58,454 nt of DNA from Nostoc sp. NMS7 (GTDB taxonomy: Bacteria > Cyanobacteriota > Cyanobacteriia > Cyanobacteriales > Nostocaceae), in assembly GCF_017115085.1 (NCBI RefSeq), contig NZ_JABXKJ010000238.1, positions 1 to 58,454 on the forward strand. Direction: 5' to 3'. The translations under genes were made by a program, and so were the position numbers. Positions within the stretch are counted from its first letter, which is position 1. Each line of letters starts with the position of its first letter. Below are positions 52,983 to 58,454 of this stretch, in pieces. The notes under the pieces were generated by a model. The model was not told where the DNA came from. It saw only the letters and a list, made by a program, of their open reading frames with translations, and searched no databases.

Positions 52983-53076
52983 CAGGACTTACGCATCAAG
53001 TACGAAATGTAGGGGCAATTCATGAATTGCCACTACGGTAAATCAAGCCTTTCACTGCCTTTTTGCGTAAGTCCTG
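52983..53076. mobile_element. 94-bp MITE-like element at the lepA stop codon
   Basis: CAGGACTTACGCA at 52983-52995 and TGCGTAAGTCCTG at 53064-53076 are a perfect 13-bp inverted repeat. TTAGC flanks both sides (52978-52982 and 53077-53081). The right TTAGC contains the lepA stop codon (TAA on the minus strand, complement of 53077-53079). Same length and flanking geometry as 25074-25167. Confidence 0.85.
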
Positions 53077-54888
53077 TTAGCTTTGATCCAAACGCAATAC
53101 TGCCATAAAAGCTTCCTGGGGTACGTCCACGGTACCTACAGATTTCATCCGCTTTTTGCCTTTTGCTTGCTTCTGTAAGAGTTTCTTCTTCCGGCTGATG
53201 TCACCACCGTAGCACTTGGCTAGCACATCTTTCCGCAAGGCGGGAATGTGTTCGCTGGCGATAACTTTACTGCCAATAGATGCTTGAATTGGCACCTTAA
53301 ATTGATGGCGGGGAATTAGTTCCTTGAGTTTTTCTGCCATTGCCCGCCCAACGTTGTAAGCTTTATCTCGATGGACAATCATCGCCAAGGAATCCACCGG
53401 ATCGCCATTAATCATGATATCCAGCTTCACTAGAGGATTTTCACGGTAGCCGATCAAGTGATATTCCATGCTGGCATAACCGCGCGATCGCGACTTCATC
53501 TGATCAAAAAAGTCAGTCACAACTTCCGCCAAAGGTAGCTCATAGGTAAGTGTAGTTCGTCCTTGGGCGAGATATTTCATATCCTTAAAGATACCACGGC
53601 GATTTTGTGACAACTCCATCAAGCTGCCCACATAGGTTTCCGGCGTAATCATCTCTACTTGGACGTAGGGTTCTTCAATTTTTTCGCGATCGTTGGGAGA
53701 AGGTAAGCGACTAGGATTATCGATGTACAGTTCCTCACCTTTGAGGGTAATCACCTTATAAACCACCGAGGGGGCTGTAATGATTAAATCTAGGTTATAT
53801 TCTCGCTCTAGACGTTCCTGGACAATTTCCATGTGCAGCAAACCCAAGAACCCGCAACGGAAACCAAACCCCATCGCGCTCGAAGTTTCTGGTTCGTAGT
53901 GCAGCGCTGCATCGTTGAGTTCGAGCTTTTCTAGGGCTTCCCGCAAATCTTCAAATTGGTCAGCATCAATGGGGAACATCCCACAATAAACCATCGGCTT
54001 TGCTTCTGCATAGCCTGGTAAGGGTGACTCTGCTTTCGCCTTACTTAGAGTAATTGTGTCTCCTACCCGTGCATCGGCTACAGCTCTAATTGACGCTCCC
54101 AAATAGCCTACTTCCCCAGCGTGCAGTTCTTCGACTTGCTTTTGAGTAGGAGAAAGGACACCTAACTCATCAATTTCAAACTCTTTACCGGATGCCATTA
54201 AATGGATGCGATCGCCTTTTCTCACGGTGCCATCCATCACCCGGAAATACACAATTACTCCCCGGTAACTATCGTAATAGCTATCAAATATTAACGCTCG
54301 TAAACGTTCATTTATCGTATTGGGCGGTGGCGGTATCCGCTCGACAACTGCTTCTAAAATCTCAGCAATACCAATTCCTTCTTTAGCAGAGGCCAGAATC
54401 GCCCCACTACAATCTAGACCGATAATTTCTTCAATTTCGCCAATTACCCGTTCTGGTTCAGCCCCAGGCAAATCGATTTTATTCAAAACCGGGATAATTT
54501 CCAGGTTACTCTCTAAGGCTAAATATACATTTGCCAAAGTTTGCGCCTCCACACCTTGGGACGCATCCACTACTAACAACGCTCCTTCACAAGCAACAAG
54601 AGAGCGGGAGACTTCATAAGAAAAATCCACATGTCCAGGAGTATCAATTAAATTCAGCACATACTGCTGACCATCTTTAGCTGTGTAGTTCATCCGGGCA
54701 GCTTGCAGCTTAATTGTAATGCCACGCTCCCGTTCTAAGTCCATATTGTCGAGAAACTGTTCCTTCATCTGCCGGTCTGCAACAGTGCCAGTAGCTTGCA
54801 GCAAGCGATCGGCGAGGGTTGATTTCCCGTGGTCGATGTGAGCAATAATACAAAAATTGCGAATGCGAACTGCGGGAACGTCAGTCAT
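53077..54888 (-). CDS. lepA: Elongation factor 4 (LepA)
   Basis: Ribosome-bound GTPase that back-translocates or aids initiation. 603 residues, normal length. GTP motifs: HIDHGKSTLADRL (G1), DTPGHVDFSYEV (G3), LNKIDLPGA (G4) and SAKEGIG (G5). The C-terminal LepA_C segment IPIQASIGSKVIASEHIPALRKDV is complete, ending in RLDQS. Start is ATG at 54888. The end abuts the 94-bp mobile element by one base. Confidence 0.97.
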   Translation of the reverse strand: MTDVPAVRIRNFCIIAHIDHGKSTLADRLLQATGTVADRQMKEQFLDNMDLERERGITIKLQAARMNYTAKDGQQYVLNLIDTPGHVDFSYEVSRSLVACEGALLVVDASQGVEAQTLANVYLALESNLEIIPVLNKIDLPGAEPERVIGEIEEIIGLDCSGAILASAKEGIGIAEILEAVVERIPPPPNTINERLRALIFDSYYDSYRGVIVYFRVMDGTVRKGDRIHLMASGKEFEIDELGVLSPTQKQVEELHAGEVGYLGASIRAVADARVGDTITLSKAKAESPLPGYAEAKPMVYCGMFPIDADQFEDLREALEKLELNDAALHYEPETSSAMGFGFRCGFLGLLHMEIVQERLEREYNLDLIITAPSVVYKVITLKGEELYIDNPSRLPSPNDREKIEEPYVQVEMITPETYVGSLMELSQNRRGIFKDMKYLAQGRTTLTYELPLAEVVTDFFDQMKSRSRGYASMEYHLIGYRENPLVKLDIMINGDPVDSLAMIVHRDKAYNVGRAMAEKLKELIPRHQFKVPIQASIGSKVIASEHIPALRKDVLAKCYGGDISRKKKLLQKQAKGKKRMKSVGTVDVPQEAFMAVLRLDQS

Positions 54889-54984
54889 ATACTATCTTTG
54901 CCTTAGCAGCAACCAAAGTTAAAAGAGCAATTTACTTAATGTATTTTAATGCTTTCTTAGCCAAGACGCTCCTAGCTTTTAGTG

Positions 54985-55140
54985 GGGAGTTAGGAGTTTG
55001 GAGTTTGAAGTAGAGACGCGATTAATCGCGGCTGTAACAGGAGTTATTATTTCCCGACAATACCCAATGCCCAATACTTCTCTTCTTAGGCTACGCCAAC
55101 GACTTCTCTACCAGACGCTGTTCGCGTTCGCTCAGTACAA
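54985..55140. repeat. Heptamer repeats, palindrome remnant and GACGCT repeats
   Basis: GGGGAGTTAGGAGTTTGGAG at 54985-55004; AGAGACGCGATTAATCGCG (55012-55030), the third copy of the palindrome with one changed arm; then CCCAATGCCCAATAC and GACGCTGTTCGCGTTCGC. These fill the first part of the gene-free stretch 54889-55532; the rest is AT-rich with a short ATCATCTAGGG direct repeat near 55277. Confidence 0.65.
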
Positions 55141-55532
55141 GTGCCCAATGCCCCTCTTTGCCGATCTTTAACTTTTGATCTAAATAGGTGGACTTTTAAG
55201 AATATTATGAAAGTCTATTTGTCTGTGCTGGTATTGATCAGCTAGGAGCGTACAATAAATGTAAATAAGTACATCTAGGGATCATCTAGGGATCATCGGC
55301 AATTACCACCCGTAATCGTCCAGAATCACTGATTTACCGACAAAACTTCTAAAGCCATTGTCTAGTCAGTTATATGAAAAATGCGATTTGAAACTTAAAG
55401 CTGTTAGTTTGGTGCTATTTCGGGGAACTATATAACTGTTCCCTTAAATATTTTTCAGTGAATTAGCCCAAATGATCAACATAACTACTTTACAAAGCTT
55501 TAAACAAAACCAATTCAGAGTATATCAAACCT

Positions 55533-55769
55533 ATGAATATGCAAGAGAAAACTACCGAAGCGGAAAACACACGAGCGGATAAGGTAGAAATTGCTGTCCG
55601 CCTAGATTCCAAGTTACTAGAGCAAATCCAGCATCTTACCAATGACCCAAGTAAAGTGATTGAGGTGGCGATTCGCCAGTGGTTGCGGGGTGAAATCCTC
55701 AGAGATGATGAATTGACGCGCACCCCTGTACGTACTTCCGTTCCTCCTCGTGGTGAATGGAACGATTGA
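55533..55769 (+). CDS. Small protein of ribbon-helix-helix style
   Basis: 78 residues. The middle reads VEIAVRLDSKLLEQIQHLTN then VIEVAIRQWLRGE, the beta strand-helix-helix pattern of CopG/Arc proteins, but with no clear DNA-binding signature. Proline- and Arg-rich tail. The start may be MNMQ or MQEK two codons later. No partner gene next to it. Confidence 0.55.
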   Translation: MNMQEKTTEAENTRADKVEIAVRLDSKLLEQIQHLTNDPSKVIEVAIRQWLRGEILRDDELTRTPVRTSVPPRGEWND

Positions 55770-55941
55770 CACCATCATTCAGCTGTGAATGCAAGTTAAA
55801 AAAGTAAAGTTTGCCAATCTGCATTTCAAAACACCAAGAAATACTCAACAAAAAACGAAAAAGCTGTAAAAATTTATGCCAAAATTTGAGCAGTTTTAGT
55901 AAAATTACGGTCGGATACCCTTTGCTTATCCAACTCAATTA

Positions 55942-57705
55942 ATGATTATTACTGCCAATTCCCAATTGCCAAATGTATTTTCCCAAAAACTGGAATCTAT
56001 TACCAGTAAGACTGATGACTCATTACCAACTCTAGGAGCGGAGTTGGTATATACGCAAGATGTGGCAGGGCGCTATCTGACCTTTTGTTGGCAGCATAGC
56101 GAACTCCTGGGGTTAAATACCGAAAAAATAGTTGACGAATTGAACCAAACCCAAACCTTTGCCCCGGTGGATAAGGTTACTTATTTGGAACGATTGCAGC
56201 GAATTTTGATCAGTTTGGTGCCAGAAAGGTTTCAGTGTTGGTTTAGCTACCATCAGGAATTATTTGAGTTGGACTTAGTGATTAGTCCGATTATGCCGAG
56301 TTTGGGAACGGCTGCCACTACAGTTTTAGTAATGGGACGATTAGTACAAGCGACACTTAACAAAAAACAAGTGCGTGTTGTATGTAAAACGCCCACACAA
56401 ATAGAGTTGGCAATACGTTCACAGCAACACCAAAAACTGATAAATCGGATTACCAGAAATATTCGGCGGACATTGGATTTAGATATTATTTGGCAGCAAA
56501 CAGTTGACAGTTTGGGGAAAGCACTGCGGCTAGAGCGCTGCATTATTTGTCCTTATCAGCCCTCTAGCTCAAAAGTGGAGGTGAAGGCTGAGTATCGCCA
56601 GCCAGAACTCAAATCAATGCTTGGCTGTGAAATAGATATAGCTTCTGAGCCTGCCTTTGTTCAGGTGTTGGCAACCCTAGAACCAGTTGTGATGGAAGTC
56701 GCTGGATACAAAGAGTCTGGGCGGGAGAAAACTTTGGTGATTGCGACTTGCTATCAAGACCAGGCGAATGGATTGGTTGCCTTGAATTGGCAGGATGAAT
56801 GCTATACATTAACAGAATCGGAATTAGAACTGGCAAAAGAAGCCGCAGATCAATTGGGAACTGCGATCGCCCATGCTACTTTATATAAAGAATTAGAAGC
56901 AGCGCGTCAAAAAGCCGAAGAAGCTTCCCGGCTCAAAAGCGAGTTTCTGGCTAATGTATCCCATGAAATTCGTACCCCCCTCAACGGCATGATTGGCTTC
57001 TTGAAGCTGATTTTGGAAGGGATGGCAGATGACCCAGAAGAACAAAACCAATTTTTGGCAGAAGCTCATCACTTATCGATACATCTGCTAAATATCATCA
57101 ACGATATTTTGGACATTGCCAAAATCGAAGCTGGTAAAATGGAGCTAGTTTACGCTCCAGTCAAGCTAGATGAGCTATTCAGTGCTGTGGAAAATTTCAT
57201 GCGTCCCCAAGCAGAAATGAGAAACCTCAGCTTTCGGATGCAAATGCCTGCTATCTCCGATGAAATCATTGTCCAAAGCAACTACCAACGGTTGCTACAA
57301 GTTATGCTCAATTTGGTAGGTAATGCCATCAAATTTACCCATGAGGGCGGCATCACCGTCAGCGCCGATTTAGTAATCAAAAAAGCAAAGCCGAATTTTC
57401 AAGGTCAGGAATTTCCTGGCATGGTGAGAGTCCGGGTGGCAGACACTGGCATCGGTGTTTCCTTAGACAAACAAGATAAACTGTTTCAATTATTCTCTCA
57501 GGTGGATGGCTCTCGCACTCGCCACTACGGCGGTACAGGTTTAGGACTGGCAATATCCCAGAAGCTAGTGGAAGCAATGGGCGGCGAGGTACATTTTTAT
57601 AGTCTGGGCGAAGGACTTGGCTCAACAGTCACATTTACAGTGCCACTATATCAACAACCAGTTATGGTTTCATCTAGTGATAGCGATTCAGACTGTATAG
57701 GTTAG
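55942..57705 (+). CDS. GAF domain sensor histidine kinase
   Basis: 587 residues. Residues 35-140 look PAS-like (YLTFCWQHSELLGLNTEKI); a GAF-like domain covers about 175-320; then HisKA with H341 in SEFLANVSHEIRTPLNG; then HATPase_c with N box NLVGNAIKFTHEGG, G1 VRVADTGIGV and G2 GGTGLGLAISQKLVEAMGG. No transmembrane segment. The cognate response regulator is not in the window. Signal unknown. Confidence 0.9.
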   Translation: MIITANSQLPNVFSQKLESITSKTDDSLPTLGAELVYTQDVAGRYLTFCWQHSELLGLNTEKIVDELNQTQTFAPVDKVTYLERLQRILISLVPERFQCWFSYHQELFELDLVISPIMPSLGTAATTVLVMGRLVQATLNKKQVRVVCKTPTQIELAIRSQQHQKLINRITRNIRRTLDLDIIWQQTVDSLGKALRLERCIICPYQPSSSKVEVKAEYRQPELKSMLGCEIDIASEPAFVQVLATLEPVVMEVAGYKESGREKTLVIATCYQDQANGLVALNWQDECYTLTESELELAKEAADQLGTAIAHATLYKELEAARQKAEEASRLKSEFLANVSHEIRTPLNGMIGFLKLILEGMADDPEEQNQFLAEAHHLSIHLLNIINDILDIAKIEAGKMELVYAPVKLDELFSAVENFMRPQAEMRNLSFRMQMPAISDEIIVQSNYQRLLQVMLNLVGNAIKFTHEGGITVSADLVIKKAKPNFQGQEFPGMVRVRVADTGIGVSLDKQDKLFQLFSQVDGSRTRHYGGTGLGLAISQKLVEAMGGEVHFYSLGEGLGSTVTFTVPLYQQPVMVSSSDSDSDCIG

Positions 57706-57894
57706 AGCCTCTTTGATAACCAGGTTTTGTTAATCCTTTTACAGATAATGAAATCAGACAGGTTAATTAGTTATGCCTGTGCTTATAGCTTTTTGTTATT
57801 GAATAATCAAAAAGTTTTTTAACTCAAGTCTTTTGACATCAGGACTGTTGAAACGCTCACTATAGCTGTACTAGGGCTTAAACTAGGGGAGTTA

Positions 57895-58454
57895 TCATTG
57901 CGCTTCTAACCAAGCCTGTAAATCAGCCACGCTGGTAAAATCTAATAGTGCTTCGCTCAAATCTTCTAGAACAGGCAAAGGTAAATTAGAAACTGAGGAG
58001 CGTATTTCCTCAGAGAATTCTTGCCTAAATCGTTTAGTCAACTGACGAATTACAAGATTAGCTGCCTCTTCTTGTCGTCCTTCTGAGCGTCCTTCTTGTC
58101 GTCCTTCTTCCTTGATTTCTCGATAAACTCGCGTTTGCTGTAGTGTTATACTTAACATTTGTTCTACATCCCTTTGACTTAATTGTTCAAACTTGTACAC
58201 CATTATTGTCGTGATCATCTCTATTATGACGCGACTTGCAGTTTCAGACTGTTCAACAAAAGAACGCTCAAGTAAATATCTAGCTTCTTGTGGTGCTTAT
58301 TCTTCTGCTACAGTAGTTAACACCATCAGCGCTACCCATAAAGGTAATTGGCGAATATCCCCTAATTCATCCAGATACACGCGATGCACTTGGTTTCCGT
58401 TGAGCTATTTCCGACAGCAGCCCCACACCGTCCCGAAGGGCGGTGCTGGGAAGA
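57895..58454 (-). pseudogene. Rpn/DUF4351-type gene with nonsense and frameshift lesions, partial
   Basis: The last 107 residues read cleanly from MITTIMVYKFEQLSQRDVEQ through the repeated EGRQEGRSEGRQ-type segment to the C-terminal DUF4351-like end (VADLQAWLEAQ). Reading upstream in the same frame, RVYLDELGDIRQLPLWVALM ends at an in-frame TAA (58297-58299) after VAEE, before APQEARYLLERS. Further upstream, LLSEIAQR is one base out of frame with NQVHR, explained by one extra A in CGGAAACC (58396 region). The gene runs off the window edge. Rpn proteins are transposase-like nucleases; this copy is broken unless recoded. Confidence 0.75.

Overview
The window looks like chromosomal DNA of a filamentous, Nostoc/Anabaena-type cyanobacterium. 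Seen directly: the HIP1 octamer GCGATCGC recurs throughout, intergenic DNA is AT-rich and loaded with heptamer repeats (TAACTCC, GGGCATT, GAATTTT types), C-rich hairpins and small inverted-repeat elements, and the genes are cyanobacterial in type (SpkB-like kinase with pentapeptide repeats, DUF4168, PEP-CTERM protein, HhoA/HtrA-type protease, RTX/FG-GAP protein). Species is inference; no rRNA, tRNA or CRISPR array was seen.

Layout. 1-2.4 kb: an unrecognised gene, a patatin fragment, and recA with an SOS box. 2.6-9.6 kb: an SpkB-like kinase, a squalene/phytoene synthase-family gene, a decayed stretch (Rieske fragment, 42-bp minisatellite) and a GH31 alpha-glucosidase. 10-15.7 kb: a DUF4168 protein, holA, a 2H-phosphoesterase-like gene, and an RDD / polytopic membrane protein / SpoIIM group read divergently. 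16-20.1 kb: pstS-pstC-pstA-pstB behind a Pho-box array. 20.4-24.7 kb: single genes (2Fe-2S thioredoxin-like ferredoxin, nucleotidyltransferase, pRiA4b-ORF3-like, GFA, cobO). 25.2-32.6 kb: a large FG-GAP/RTX protein with an exact internal duplication, an aspartate aminotransferase, a TPR protein and a PEP-CTERM/DUF4114 protein. 33-45.5 kb: radical SAM enzyme, SDR, hemE, LD-carboxypeptidase, sugar-binding lipoprotein, GT4 glycosyltransferase, HicB-like protein plus pgsA, aspA, DUF362. 46.4-58.4 kb: small membrane protein, ppa, panD, an MBL-fold protein lacking its metal motif, a broken toxin-antitoxin pair, HtrA-type protease, S13 D,D-carboxypeptidase, lepA, hybrid sensor-type histidine kinase, and a broken Rpn/DUF4351 gene.

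Most genes are ordinary housekeeping or accessory functions in short transcription units; the only clear pathway operon is phosphate uptake. I found no convincing new multigene system. The most interesting signals are (1) a 94-bp mobile element with 5-bp target duplications, one copy duplicating the lepA stop codon; (2) a hairpin element family with compensatory base changes in three copies; (3) an MBL-fold protein whose HxHxDH motif is wholly replaced; (4) a 196-bp element with 8-bp flanking repeats; (5) a Pho-box array interleaved with a 17-bp inverted repeat; and (6) single-base lesions in a RelE-like toxin and an Rpn-type gene.
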